From Paenibacillus sp. H1-7 (GTDB lineage Bacteria > Bacillota > Bacilli > Paenibacillales > NBRC-103111): 64,000 nt of DNA. Positions 15,852-25,732 of the stretch are shown in pieces; the stretch's first letter is position 1; every line of letters begins with the position of its first letter. The position numbers were made by a program, and so were the translations under genes. Location of the stretch: assembly GCF_022354825.1 (NCBI RefSeq), contig NZ_CP031168.1:3783501-3847500 (forward strand), in the 5' to 3' direction. A model generated the notes under the pieces. The model saw only the letters and a program-made list of their open reading frames with translations, did no database searches and had not been told where the DNA came from.

Positions 15852-18800
15852 TTGAGTCTGCTGAAACGTGTAAAAAAAGCGACGTCAGTTGTATTAACGT
15901 TATTCTTCGTTTCGAGTACGGGTCTTATGAATATTCCTGTCGTATCGGCGGCACCATCCGGTTCATCTGCACCGATAGTGGATGAGGATTTTATCAAAAA
16001 TTATGGAAGCGGTAACTCGGTTACTATCAACGCACAGCAGGACAGATCGCCTTATGATGTGTTTGGCCAAGCGTTCGGCACAGACAATCCGGTGGAAGGC
16101 GCTACTAAGACGGCAAGACAAATCCTAGGGGCTGAAGTCGAAAGACATGTCGCGAACATGTACGACTCTGCATTAGGCAAGAACGTGTTTAAAGTAGAAG
16201 TTAACGGTAACGACTGCTACACCTGCTATTTGCATGGTACGTCCTACAACGCTGCCACAGGCAAATTTGAAGGCGGGAACGACGACAGGCAAAGAATCGA
16301 GATTAGACCGGCCGAAGAAAGCACAAATTGGATTGGCTTGGAAAATGAAATTACTGCGTTCAACTGGAAGCTGAAAATCGATAAGGAAATTACGAAGCCG
16401 GACGGATTTTTTCATATTTTCCAATACAAGGCTTATAATTCGACCGGAGATGTCAGCGATAAGGCTTTGCATGATTCCGTCAATTATCCGAACTTTAGAA
16501 GCTCCGAGGACGGAAACCCGATTCTGACGTTTACGATCTCTTCGTCCGCCAAACAAAATCTTGAATTCCGTTATGCCGATATCGGTACGGATGCGGGTCA
16601 AGAAGTATTGTCTTCGATTCCTCTCGATTCCGTTAAGGACAGATGGCTCGATATTACGGTGAAAATTCTTAATTCCGAATCCGGTTGGGTTACCATGGTC
16701 ATGAAGGACGCTTTAACCGGGGAAGTGCTGAGAGAATACAATGATCCGGACCGGATTCTTGATATGTGGAGACGTCCCGAGATCAAATATAACAACCAGA
16801 CGTTTGAAGGACCATATTCTGCCGTCGAAAAGATGCTGAACCGTCCGAAATGGGGGATTTACCGTAAAGCGGACAAGTCGAACCCTAATGTCAAGGACGC
16901 CAAAATTTATCTTGCCGATATGACGCTGTATAAATCATCTACAGTGGCTTCGCCTGTGAATCTTGCCTACAACAAGAAGGCTTATAATGTTGGTGATACA
17001 CAAAAAGCTAATTTATTCCAATTAGCTAACGCAAAGGCGGAAAGGCTTACTGACGGCGTACAAAAGGATCCCGTTAAATATACGAATTTGAATGTGCCTC
17101 AGAACAATTTCTCCTCTCTGGGCGATTTGAGCTGGATCGGTACCGATAGCTCGAAAAAGGGAAATGTTGTTATCGATCTGGGCAAGCCTATGAGCTTTAA
17201 TCAAATTAAGTTGTTTGCAAAAACAGAAAGATTAAAGTATGTAAATGTATCGTTGTCCGATGATGTGAATGATCACACAGAGGCAGAGATACCAGGCATT
17301 TCATTTACACCAATAAAGGAAAATGAAAATATTTATTTTAACCCAGACAACAACAGCGGAAATGATTCGGCTGACAAAGAGTACTTAATCGATCTTGGGA
17401 AGACCTATACTTCCCGGTATGTTAAGTTTTATTTTGAAAATGGTGCCGGGTCTAATAGTACCAATAGCGGAAGTAATCCTACCTTCACTATGACAGGGCC
17501 GCCACGTTTGACGGAGCTGGAAGTGTACAATGCGCCACTAACTCCGCAAAATGTAAAATTAACTTACAACGGCGGTTCAGAAGCAACGCTTTCTTGGGAT
17601 CAAGTACCTGCCGATAAATTCATTATTTACGATAATAGTAATCCTTTGGCGGAATCAGCGTCGAATACGTATAGACTGACGAACTTGGATCCAGGAGCAA
17701 CGTATAATTTGTCAGTGGCGACCGTAACAACCGATACTTATTCCCGCAAATGGATGAAATCGCCGAAGAGTATAGTCGAAGTACTTCAAACTACCGGAGA
17801 TCCTATCATTCCGAATCCACCGGCATCGGTTGCGGCATCCGGCATAACGGATAAATCAATCACAGTCAATTGGGAACCCGTTGCAGACGCCGAAAGCTAC
17901 CGGGTTTCGCTGGTTACCGACGCACTTGAGAGAGTCATAGCGGATAAATACAGCACGAACACCAGCTATACGATCAAGGATCTGTCTCCCGGCACATCAT
18001 ATAAAGTGAAAGTGTACTCCATACGAAGAGGCGCACCTTCTACAGCAGCTGCCGAAGTGCAGGTTACTACTACGGGGCAACAATTCCCTTCCGATAACCT
18101 GTTGTTCAATAAAGAGGTTCAGTACCCGAGAGTATGGAACGACGATACGAGCAGCTATGGAGCGCAAAAGGCTCTGGACAACGAGGAAAGCTCACGTTGG
18201 GTTGCGATCAAAGGCTCCACTACCTCATGGATGATGGTTGATTTTGGAGCTGTATCTCCTGTCAATGTGCTGGAGTACTACAGCTACCAGAATAAGCTGA
18301 AGAAAGTTTCGTTCTATTATGCTACGGATGCTGAGGCATTTACGAATCCGGAAAGCAGCAAGTGGATCAAAATCCTTACCGATGACCGGGTAGCTCAAGG
18401 CAAGTATGGCAATCCAAGCATCACCAAAATTGCCGAGAGCATTAAACTTGACGCACCTGTCAACGCGCGATTCATCAAATTTACGGTGGACGAAGTCGAC
18501 GGCGATATTAACGTCAACGAAGTGAAAGCTTTCGGACCTATTGCCTTTACGGGGAAATCGTCATTACAAGCAACGGAAAAAACGGATACCAGTATTGGAC
18601 TTAACTGGGCCGGAGCTAATACAAACATGCCGGTTGCAGGCTATGACGTATATAACGGCAATACCAAATTAACAACTGTAACTTCCGATGTGTATAGCTA
18701 CTCGGTCACCAATCTTACTCCAAAGACCGATTACACCTTCAAGGTTAGAGCGGTAAGCCAGTCTGTATACGGCTCTAGCTATTCTCCATATGGTGAATTG

Positions 18801-20567
18801 ACGGTTAATGCAACTACATTGCCAGGATCAGGTACAGATCCAGGGACGAACCCGGGCACGGATCCTGGGACGAACCCGGGCACAGACCCAGGGACAAACC
18901 CAGGTACAGATCCAGGGACGAACCCGGGAACAGATCCTGGGACGAACCCAGGCACAGACCCAGGAACAAACCCTGGTACAGATCCAGCCATCCCAGCGCC
19001 ATCAGGGCTTGCAGCAACTCCCGGGAACGGACAAATCACATTGTCGTGGAACACTGTAACCGGTGCGACCTATTACAATGTGAAGCGCAGCACGACTTCA
19101 GGCGGAGCCTATACGGCGATTGCTTCCAATGTAACAACGAATGTGTACACGAACACTGGCTTGACGAATGGCGTGAAATACTACTACGTTGTGACTGCTG
19201 TCAATGCTAAGGGTGAGAGTGTTATCTCGAGTGAAGTATCCGCTACACCAAATCAACCGGGCCGCAATAGAAGCGGCGGCGGAGGCGGCGGTGCTGCAGT
19301 AACGACGCCAACCGTTCAACCGGCGAATGACGGTGCACAATTCCTGAATGTTGAGCCCGTCATTGAGAAGGGGAGCGACGGCAGGAATATAGCAAAAGTA
19401 ACATTGGATGCAGCGGCGATTTCCAAAGCTATCGAAGCTTTGACAAGCAATAGCGCATCCAATCAAAAAATCATTATCGAAGCCAAGAGCGGAGATGCCG
19501 CAACTGCCGCATTCCAGCTGCCTGCACAGCAGTTAGCTGATGCTTTGGCAAAGCTTCCTGCTTTGAGCGTTTCCGTAAAATATGGCGATGTAACCTATGA
19601 TTTGCCAATCGAAGCGATTGATTTCGCTGCACTTGCCAAATCGCTTGGCGTCGAAATGAAGGATCTGAAAATTACCATTACGATGGGCAAAGTTGCCGAC
19701 AGCACGCTTGGAACCATTACCTCAACAGCAAAACAAGCCGGATTGACGCTGCTCGCCGGTGCTACAGATTTTCGGGTTACGATAGAAGGTAACGGCAAAT
19801 CGGCCGATGTAACTGATTTTGGCCTCAACTACGTTACAAGAACGATGAATATCGGCAAAGCGATAGATTCAAAGAATGCAACAGCAGTACTGTACAATCC
19901 TTCCACAGGAGAGTTCAGCTTTGTACCGGCTCTCTTTACAGGAACAGGCAGCTCGACACAAGTATCGATTAAGCGTCCCGGCAACAGTATTTACACGGTC
20001 GTTGAATCGAACAAAACCTTTGCGGACCTGAGCAGCCATTGGTCCAAGGCCGATGTAGAGCTTCTGGCATCGAAGCTTGTGGTTAAAGGAATGACCGATA
20101 CGAGCTTCACGCCGGACAATCGGATTACCCGTGCTGAATTTGCAGCAATCCTCGTCCGCGGATTGGGTCTTTCCGACAGCAGCGCTGCCAAATTCTCCGA
20201 TGTGAAAGCAGCGGATTGGTATGCCGGTGTAGTCGGAGCGGCTGCCAAAGCAGGCTTGGTTGACGGCTTCGAGGACGGCACGTTCCAGCCTGGAGCCAGC
20301 ATTACCCGCGAGCAGATGGCCGTCATGGTAACAAGGGCTATGAAGCTTGCGAACAAAACCGCAGCAGCTGATGCCAAAGCATTGGACAAATTCAATGACC
20401 AGCAAGCTATCAGCAGCTGGGCTAAGGAATCGGTTGCCAAATCCGTAAAAGCGGGCATTATTAACGGCATGACGGATCGCACCTTCGTTCCGACAGCCAA
20501 CGCAACCCGTGCAGAAGCGGCTGTTATGATCAAACGCTTTCTGCAATTTGCTGAAATGATGAATTAA
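15852..20567 (+). CDS. SLH-anchored multidomain surface protein with polysaccharide-lyase-like N-terminal domain
   Basis: A 1571-aa secreted protein with signal peptide 1-33 (cut after VVSA). In order: a beta-jelly-roll, concanavalin-type domain (about 40-360; RQRIEIRP, NWIGLENEITAF) resembling polysaccharide lyases; a discoidin-like carbohydrate-binding region (about 370-570); two fibronectin-III domains (about 575-745); an F5/8 C-like domain (about 755-900); another Fn3; a repetitive GTDPGTNP linker (994-1041); a fourth Fn3 (about 1044-1135); a Gly-rich hinge; an uncharacterised region; and three SLH domains (from about 1393, 1449 and 1513) that bind pyruvylated wall polymer. The start is TTG with AGGAG about 9 nt upstream. 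Near the sulfatase and sugar transporters it suggests cell-bound attack on an acidic glycan. The lyase assignment is tentative; the SLH, Fn3 and signal calls are firm. Confidence 0.88.
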   Translation: MSLLKRVKKATSVVLTLFFVSSTGLMNIPVVSAAPSGSSAPIVDEDFIKNYGSGNSVTINAQQDRSPYDVFGQAFGTDNPVEGATKTARQILGAEVERHVANMYDSALGKNVFKVEVNGNDCYTCYLHGTSYNAATGKFEGGNDDRQRIEIRPAEESTNWIGLENEITAFNWKLKIDKEITKPDGFFHIFQYKAYNSTGDVSDKALHDSVNYPNFRSSEDGNPILTFTISSSAKQNLEFRYADIGTDAGQEVLSSIPLDSVKDRWLDITVKILNSESGWVTMVMKDALTGEVLREYNDPDRILDMWRRPEIKYNNQTFEGPYSAVEKMLNRPKWGIYRKADKSNPNVKDAKIYLADMTLYKSSTVASPVNLAYNKKAYNVGDTQKANLFQLANAKAERLTDGVQKDPVKYTNLNVPQNNFSSLGDLSWIGTDSSKKGNVVIDLGKPMSFNQIKLFAKTERLKYVNVSLSDDVNDHTEAEIPGISFTPIKENENIYFNPDNNSGNDSADKEYLIDLGKTYTSRYVKFYFENGAGSNSTNSGSNPTFTMTGPPRLTELEVYNAPLTPQNVKLTYNGGSEATLSWDQVPADKFIIYDNSNPLAESASNTYRLTNLDPGATYNLSVATVTTDTYSRKWMKSPKSIVEVLQTTGDPIIPNPPASVAASGITDKSITVNWEPVADAESYRVSLVTDALERVIADKYSTNTSYTIKDLSPGTSYKVKVYSIRRGAPSTAAAEVQVTTTGQQFPSDNLLFNKEVQYPRVWNDDTSSYGAQKALDNEESSRWVAIKGSTTSWMMVDFGAVSPVNVLEYYSYQNKLKKVSFYYATDAEAFTNPESSKWIKILTDDRVAQGKYGNPSITKIAESIKLDAPVNARFIKFTVDEVDGDINVNEVKAFGPIAFTGKSSLQATEKTDTSIGLNWAGANTNMPVAGYDVYNGNTKLTTVTSDVYSYSVTNLTPKTDYTFKVRAVSQSVYGSSYSPYGELTVNATTLPGSGTDPGTNPGTDPGTNPGTDPGTNPGTDPGTNPGTDPGTNPGTDPGTNPGTDPAIPAPSGLAATPGNGQITLSWNTVTGATYYNVKRSTTSGGAYTAIASNVTTNVYTNTGLTNGVKYYYVVTAVNAKGESVISSEVSATPNQPGRNRSGGGGGGAAVTTPTVQPANDGAQFLNVEPVIEKGSDGRNIAKVTLDAAAISKAIEALTSNSASNQKIIIEAKSGDAATAAFQLPAQQLADALAKLPALSVSVKYGDVTYDLPIEAIDFAALAKSLGVEMKDLKITITMGKVADSTLGTITSTAKQAGLTLLAGATDFRVTIEGNGKSADVTDFGLNYVTRTMNIGKAIDSKNATAVLYNPSTGEFSFVPALFTGTGSSTQVSIKRPGNSIYTVVESNKTFADLSSHWSKADVELLASKLVVKGMTDTSFTPDNRITRAEFAAILVRGLGLSDSSAAKFSDVKAADWYAGVVGAAAKAGLVDGFEDGTFQPGASITREQMAVMVTRAMKLANKTAAADAKALDKFNDQQAISSWAKESVAKSVKAGIINGMTDRTFVPTANATRAEAAVMIKRFLQFAEMMN
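18831..18974 (+). repeat. six 24-bp repeats encoding a GTDPGTNP linker
   Basis: Six consecutive copies of an 8-residue unit, with silent changes between copies, followed by a partial seventh (GTDPA). This is a flexible, proline-rich spacer inside the SLH protein and a site where copy number could vary. Confidence 0.95.
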
Positions 20568-20580
20568 AGGGCTAGGGAGA

Positions 20581-20621
20581 AGTGCCTCTTTTCGCTGTGA
20601 GCGAGGAGAGGTACTTTTTTT
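20581..20621 (+). terminator. terminator of the SLH lyase-like gene
   Basis: Sixteen-nt arms (AGTGCCTCTTTTCGCT and AGCGAGGAGAGGTACT) pair throughout with a few wobbles around a 3-nt loop, followed by seven T. Confidence 0.9.
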
Positions 20622-20779
20622 GTCTAAATATAGTAATGAGAAAAATAATTCGCGCTGCTGAATCACTGACATGCAGCTGTCAGTATTCTCCATTTACAAT
20701 GACAATAGAAACGACAAGAAACAAATTAAACAGACGTTATTTATCGAAAAAAACCATCATTCCAGGAGGGAAATGAACG

Positions 20780-21190
20780 ATGAGTACAAACACATTACGA
20801 GGGCTTTCCACAATCAGCTTTTGGGCGGAGGATCATGCGGCAGCAAAAAAATGGTACGCCGAGCTATTAGGCATCGAGCCGTACTTCGAACGGCCGGGAT
20901 ATGCCGAGTTCCGCATCGGTGATTACCAGCACGAGCTGGGCCTGATCGATAGCCGATACGCTCCAGCCGGTTCAGCCGCAAGCCCGGGGGGTGCCATTGT
21001 CTATTGGCACGTTGACGACTTGGCAGCAACGTACGAGAGGCTGCTGTCCTTGGGAGCCAAGCCATATGAGGCGCCGACAGAGCGCGGCGTTGGATTCGTC
21101 ACTGCGTCTGTAGTCGACCCGTTCGGGAACATCTTGGGCATTATGTACAACCGGCATTATTTGGAGGTGTTAGGAATTCGAGAATCTTAA
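20780..21190 (+). CDS. VOC-family (glyoxalase-like) protein
   Basis: A 136-aa vicinal-oxygen-chelate protein with two beta-alpha-beta-beta-beta halves: FWAEDHAAAKKWYAELLGIE ... FRIGDYQHELGLID and IVYWHVDDLAATYERLLSLG ... ASVVDPFGNILGIM. The family includes glyoxalases, dioxygenases and fosfomycin or bleomycin resistance proteins; metal-ligand residues here do not single one out. CAGGAGGG precedes the ATG. It is monocistronic, with terminators on both sides. Confidence 0.88.
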   Translation: MSTNTLRGLSTISFWAEDHAAAKKWYAELLGIEPYFERPGYAEFRIGDYQHELGLIDSRYAPAGSAASPGGAIVYWHVDDLAATYERLLSLGAKPYEAPTERGVGFVTASVVDPFGNILGIMYNRHYLEVLGIRES

Positions 21191-21195
21191 GATTG

Positions 21196-21225
21196 GCAGG
21201 CCGGAAGCGGTCTGCTTATTTTTTT
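21196..21225 (+). terminator. terminator of the VOC gene
   Basis: GCAGGCC and GGTCTGC (one wobble) with a 6-nt loop, then TTATTTTTTT. Confidence 0.75.
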
Positions 21226-21272
21226 GATAAAAAACCTTCAAGCATAATGACATGCATTCACTGTTTCTGACA

Positions 21273-21301
21273 TTGGCTGATAACCGGTTATTGTTTAGTA
21301 T
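21273..21301 (+). promoter_or_regulatory. sulfatase promoter with an embedded palindrome
   Basis: TTGGCT and TAGTAT are 17 bp apart. The spacer contains the perfect 12-bp palindrome ATAACCGGTTAT (21280-21291), a likely operator for a repressor or activator. Confidence 0.5.
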
Positions 21302-21349
21302 GGGGTTAAGAAATCCGCAACCGTCGAGGGAGAGAGGAAGTAAACGTCC

Positions 21350-22684
21350 ATGAACAAACAAAAGAAGCAACCGAATGTACTATTTATTATATCTGACGAC
21401 CATCGCCATGATGCGATTCATTGCGCCGGCGATTCGACCGTCCATACTCCTCATTTGGATGCGTTGGCTGCAGGCGGGGTACGATTCGCGGGAACCCATA
21501 TTATGGGCGGCTGGAATGGTGCGGTGTGTGTACCGTCACGTGCTTGCGTGCACAGCGGGGTATCCGTGTTCCGATGCGTGGAAGGCAATACTATTGCGCC
21601 TCAGCTGGCACTGTTACCGGAAACGCTGCGCAGCGTTGGCTACCATACCTATGCTGTCGGCAAATGGCATAACGACCGGGCTTCATTTAACCGCAGCTTC
21701 GCTGGGGGAAGCCGGATATTTTGGGGAGGAATGAGCGGTCACTACCATGTGCCGTTGCATGATTTCGACGCTAGCGGCACCTACTCCAAGGAGAACGCTT
21801 ATTATTTGGACAGCCATTCACATTCAACGGATGTATTTACCGATGCGGCGGTAAGCTTCCTGGAAGCTTATGATCAAGACAATCCTTTTATGCTGTATTT
21901 AGCCTACACTGCGCCGCACGACCCAAGGACTGCTCCTGAAGAATTCCGAAGCATGTACCGGGATGAAGACATTCCGCTGCCGCCTAATTTTATGCCGGAG
22001 CACCCCTTTGATAATGGAGAAATGAAGATTCGTGATGAGGATTTGGAAGCGTATCCAAGAACGCCGGAAGCTATAAAGCGGCATATAGCCGATTATTATG
22101 CAATGATCTCCCACATGGACGATGGAATAGGAAGAGTGCTTCAGACGCTTCATGAACGCGGCTTGATGGACAATACAATCATCGTCTATACTGCCGATCA
22201 TGGGCTGGCGGTAGGGCAGCACGGGCTTATGGGCAAACAAAACATGTACGACCATAGCATACGTATACCGCTCATTATGAAGGGCTGCGGAATCCCAGAG
22301 GGGATAGCCGTCACCGGCTTGACGTATCAAATCGATATTTTTCCGACGTTATGCGATCTGACGGGAACGCCGATTCCAGCTACTGTGGAAGGGATGTCTC
22401 TGCTGCCCCATATGTCAGGAAATAGCAAGGAGATCAGAACGACGGTAGGCTCCGCCTATAAGGACATTCAGCGTACGATCAAGGATAATCGCTGGAAGCT
22501 CATTCAATATCATCCCGATCAAGGAGTACATAAGGGGGAGAAGCTGCAATTGTTTGACCTGCTTCAGGATCCTTGGGAGACGAAGGATCTCTCGGATCAG
22601 CCGGATTATGACCAAATAAAGCAGCGGCTGGTTCATGAGCTGTTGAATTGGAGAAGGTCGGCAGGTGATCCATTGCTGCAATAA
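21350..22684 (+). CDS. sulfatase (type I, formylglycine-dependent)
   Basis: A 444-aa alkaline-phosphatase-superfamily enzyme. It has the metal-binding start NVLFIISDDHRHD (D16/D17), the maturation signature C60-V-P-S-R64 in which Cys becomes formylglycine, and the later metal site YTADHGLAVGQHGLMGK. No signal peptide is present, so it acts on substrate already imported. Members hydrolyse sulfate esters of glycans or choline; the neighbouring binding protein, AraC regulators and surface lyase-like protein point to a sulfated sugar. AAGTAAACG with GAGAGAGGAAG precedes the ATG. No formylglycine-generating enzyme gene is visible in this window. Confidence 0.93.
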   Translation: MNKQKKQPNVLFIISDDHRHDAIHCAGDSTVHTPHLDALAAGGVRFAGTHIMGGWNGAVCVPSRACVHSGVSVFRCVEGNTIAPQLALLPETLRSVGYHTYAVGKWHNDRASFNRSFAGGSRIFWGGMSGHYHVPLHDFDASGTYSKENAYYLDSHSHSTDVFTDAAVSFLEAYDQDNPFMLYLAYTAPHDPRTAPEEFRSMYRDEDIPLPPNFMPEHPFDNGEMKIRDEDLEAYPRTPEAIKRHIADYYAMISHMDDGIGRVLQTLHERGLMDNTIIVYTADHGLAVGQHGLMGKQNMYDHSIRIPLIMKGCGIPEGIAVTGLTYQIDIFPTLCDLTGTPIPATVEGMSLLPHMSGNSKEIRTTVGSAYKDIQRTIKDNRWKLIQYHPDQGVHKGEKLQLFDLLQDPWETKDLSDQPDYDQIKQRLVHELLNWRRSAGDPLLQ

Positions 22685-22695
22685 TGGTGTTCACA

Positions 22696-23559
22696 TTAGT
22701 TAATGCTTTGCACGGATGACGGGGAGTAGCCTCTGTACTTTTTGAATTGCTTGGAAAATGAATAGGGGTCGGGATAGCCGATAATGCCCGAAATTTCTTT
22801 GACCGACTGATTGGAATGCTTCAGCAAATACTCGGCATATTCCATCATTTTCATCAGCTGATATTCCTTTAGAGGCATTCCTACCGCTTCGTGAAACATT
22901 TTGGAGCAATAGCTTGGGGACAAGCCGGCAACCTTCGACAGCTGCTGAAGGGTGAATCGTTCCGTCGGGTGGTCGTTCAAATACTCCTTGAGCTTCCAAA
23001 TTCCGGGATGCATAAGCTGTCCGTTAACTAACGTATGGTATTCGCAATAAATTTCAGCCAGCGTTTTGGATATGGCGGCATGGCAAAGCGTATCCTTGGC
23101 TAAGGACGGCGGATATTGATGATAACGATGGATCGATTCAAACAGGCTCTGAAAATGAACGGCATTCCGGGGAGTAAAGCAAAAATGAAACGGCTTGACC
23201 TGTGATTTTATAAGGACTTCTTCATTAGGAGCATAGTATCTGAACCGGATCGGGATGATTCTGAACGAGGAGTCCATCTTGCGAAACGCATGGTGCCGGA
23301 TGTCATTCATTAGGAACAACAGATGATTTTGGGTCAGCTCTATGGTCTGGTCCTCCACTACATAAGCGCCGGCTCCCGAAACGACATACAGCATATGGAT
23401 ATCGTCCAGCACCCGTTCCGGAATAATCCAATTCGAATTGATACTAAGCGTAACATTGTAGCTTGTCATGATCCGGAATATATAGGGCTGCACCATCACT
23501 TCCTTCATCAATGCCTCTAATCCATCTAATGTATTTGCTGAATTGCTCTTTTTTGACAT
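22696..23559 (-). CDS. AraC-family transcriptional regulator
   Basis: A 287-aa regulator with an N-terminal cupin-type effector domain (about 20-165) and a C-terminal double helix-turn-helix (about 185-285; FTLQQLSKVAGLSPSYCSKM and VKEISGIIGYPDPYSFSKQF). It converges on the sulfatase with an 11-bp gap and diverges from the solute-binding-protein gene. It probably controls the adjacent sulfatase and transporter genes in response to a sugar (inference from position). GGAGGTAGA precedes the ATG. Confidence 0.93.
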   Translation of the reverse strand: MSKKSNSANTLDGLEALMKEVMVQPYIFRIMTSYNVTLSINSNWIIPERVLDDIHMLYVVSGAGAYVVEDQTIELTQNHLLFLMNDIRHHAFRKMDSSFRIIPIRFRYYAPNEEVLIKSQVKPFHFCFTPRNAVHFQSLFESIHRYHQYPPSLAKDTLCHAAISKTLAEIYCEYHTLVNGQLMHPGIWKLKEYLNDHPTERFTLQQLSKVAGLSPSYCSKMFHEAVGMPLKEYQLMKMMEYAEYLLKHSNQSVKEISGIIGYPDPYSFSKQFKKYRGYSPSSVQSIN

Positions 23560-23686
23560 GATTCATCTACCTCCATGCTCGTCAAAATCATACTAACGAT
23601 CCGCTATTTCCTTGTCAATACAAATCATTGTTTTTTCTGATTGGGATATCCGGCAAAAGCTTGTGATGATGTGCAATATCTGTTTT

Positions 23687-23701
23687 TGACATGGGTTGTC
23701 A
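23687..23701. promoter_or_regulatory. inverted repeat before the solute-binding-protein gene
   Basis: TGACATGGGTTGTCA has perfect 5-bp arms and lies 10 bp before the ribosome-binding site, in the divergent region shared with the AraC gene. It could be an operator; no match to a known box is claimed. Confidence 0.35.
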
Positions 23702-23722
23702 TACAAACAGGAGGGTCGGAAG

Positions 23723-25459
23723 ATGATCAATAAGTGGATTAAGGTAAATGCCTATCTAGTTACTGTCTTCGTGCTGCTCAGTGGATGTACCTCGTCCAGC
23801 CCAGGCGACAGTTCACAAGAAAATCAACCGGCGGAGGGGCAGGTCAGTGATGCCGGAGTGTTCCCCATTACCGAGAAACCCGCCACACTCAAGGTTATGG
23901 TAAAAGCGAACCCGCTTGTCGAGGATTTCGCTGCGAACCGGTTCAGCAAATGGCTGGAGGAGAAGACGAATATTAAGGTCGAATGGGAGGTTGTCCCTGA
24001 GAAATCGGCGCAGGACAAGCTGAATCTGGTGCTGGCCAGCGGCGATTATCCCGACGTTATTATGGGCTTCGGCGTCAGCCCGGCGCAGCAGTTGATTTAC
24101 GGAAGTCAGGGAGTGTTTCTCCCGCTCAACAAGTATATCGACCAGTATGGTGCGGAAACGAAAAAAATGTTCCAGGAGAACGACTACATCAAAGGGTTGA
24201 TCAGTGCGCCGGACGGTAATATTTACAGCTTGCCTCAGGTCAATCAGTGCTACCACTGCTCCGTTCCTAACAAGATGTGGATTTATAAGCCTTGGCTGGA
24301 TAAGCTCGGTCTTAAGCTTCCGACGACGACGGATGAGTTGTATGAAGTGTTGAAAGCGTTTAAAGAGAAGGATCCGAACGGAAACGGAAAAGCGGATGAG
24401 ATCCCTCTGGCGGGATCTATCATTGGTGGCTCTCAGATTGATCTGTTCCTGATGAACGCTTTTATTTACAACAATTCCAATCATCTTCTGCTTCAAAATG
24501 GCAAAATCGATGTTGCCTTCAACAAACCGGAGTGGAAAGAGGGACTGCAATATTTACACAAGCTGTACACTAACAAGCTGCTGGATCCTCAAACGTTCTC
24601 GCAGGACGACAAGCAGCTGAAACAGCTCGGGGAAAATCCGGACGTTCCGATATTGGGAGCGGCACCTGCTCAAAATATGGGGGTATTTACCCAGTTTTTC
24701 GGTTCAAGCGGCAGATGGCTGGAGTACGTTGCCGTTCCTCCATTGAAAGGGCCGAAAGGGGTACAGCTAGCATCAAGCGACCCGTGGGGGATATCCGGCG
24801 GCACCTTCGTCATTACGAATAAAGCCAAAAATCCGGCTGCTGCCTTCCGCTGGGCCGATGCAATGTACAATCGGGAGATGACGTTAAATTCCGTCTTCGG
24901 CAGAATGGATCAGGAATGGCGCTGGGCGGAGAAGACGGAGCTCGGCATCGATAATAAACCGGCCATATGGAAGCGTCTTGCCAGCTTCGGACAGGTTCAA
25001 AATATACATTGGGCGCAAACAGGCCCATCTTACCGGTCCAACACGCTGCGCTTAGGCGAGGCGATGGATCCGGAGAAGCCGAATCAGGAGATTTTGTTAT
25101 ATAACGAAACCAAGTCCAAGTATGAGCCCTATCGTCAGAAGCAGGAGCAGGTGGTTCCGCCGTTGTTTTTCAACAGCGATCAATCGGCGGAAATTGCGGA
25201 CCTGCAGAAAATCATCGGCGATTACGTGATGGAAATGATCGCGAGGTTTGTAACGGGAGATGCCGATTTGACTAAAGATTGGGATGCCTACCTGAAAACC
25301 TTGGACGGCATGAATGTGAAGCGCTACATTCAATTGTATCAGGAGGCTTATGACAGCAGGTCTGTGAAAAATAGCGGAGCACATAGGAAGCCCGGCGCAT
25401 ACAAAGCGTCTGGGCTTTTAAATTTGCATACTTCGACTAAATTTGCGCCTGCCCAATAA
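23723..25459 (+). CDS. extracellular solute-binding lipoprotein (LplA/YtcQ type)
   Basis: A 578-aa lipoprotein with signal peptide and lipobox LLSGC (about residue 22), then a family-1 solute-binding fold (TLKVMVKANP, YPDVIMGFG, WLDKLGLKLPTTTDELYEVL, DPWGISGGTFVITNKA). Such proteins capture oligosaccharides for LplB/LplC-type permeases. None is adjacent, so it may share the permeases at 32.6-34.5 kb. The ATG at 23723 has AGGAGG 8 nt upstream. Oddity: the last 30 or so residues are coded through what looks like the gene's own terminator (25388-25419), and the +1 frame has a TAG at 25371-25373 giving the usual family ending. A 1-nt indel near 25365 is likely. Confidence 0.9.
   Translation: MINKWIKVNAYLVTVFVLLSGCTSSSPGDSSQENQPAEGQVSDAGVFPITEKPATLKVMVKANPLVEDFAANRFSKWLEEKTNIKVEWEVVPEKSAQDKLNLVLASGDYPDVIMGFGVSPAQQLIYGSQGVFLPLNKYIDQYGAETKKMFQENDYIKGLISAPDGNIYSLPQVNQCYHCSVPNKMWIYKPWLDKLGLKLPTTTDELYEVLKAFKEKDPNGNGKADEIPLAGSIIGGSQIDLFLMNAFIYNNSNHLLLQNGKIDVAFNKPEWKEGLQYLHKLYTNKLLDPQTFSQDDKQLKQLGENPDVPILGAAPAQNMGVFTQFFGSSGRWLEYVAVPPLKGPKGVQLASSDPWGISGGTFVITNKAKNPAAAFRWADAMYNREMTLNSVFGRMDQEWRWAEKTELGIDNKPAIWKRLASFGQVQNIHWAQTGPSYRSNTLRLGEAMDPEKPNQEILLYNETKSKYEPYRQKQEQVVPPLFFNSDQSAEIADLQKIIGDYVMEMIARFVTGDADLTKDWDAYLKTLDGMNVKRYIQLYQEAYDSRSVKNSGAHRKPGAYKASGLLNLHTSTKFAPAQ
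25388..25419 (+). terminator. terminator lying inside the 3' end of the binding-protein frame
   Basis: Arms AAGCCCGGCGC and GCGTCTGGGCTT (a small internal loop) followed by four T. Its location inside a coding frame supports a shifted stop codon upstream. Confidence 0.6.
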
Positions 25460-25732
25460 GACTTTTATATCTTACGAATCATTACTTTAAGGATAATAAC
25501 GAATATGATAAAGCTTGAGTCGTGTTCTTTTGGTACGGTAATTCAGCAATATCAGATATCTCCAACGGGGTTTACATAGTGGCGAGGCAGCGGAAGCTCT
25601 GCGGCGGATATCGCCGAATTCATGAAGGAGGAGTGTGGTAAGCCAAAAGGAAGGTGGGGAAAGTCTGTACGGTGCGGTTGCTATTGGCTGTCGGTATGTC
25701 CGAATGAATTATCTCATATGGAGGGAAGTTCT

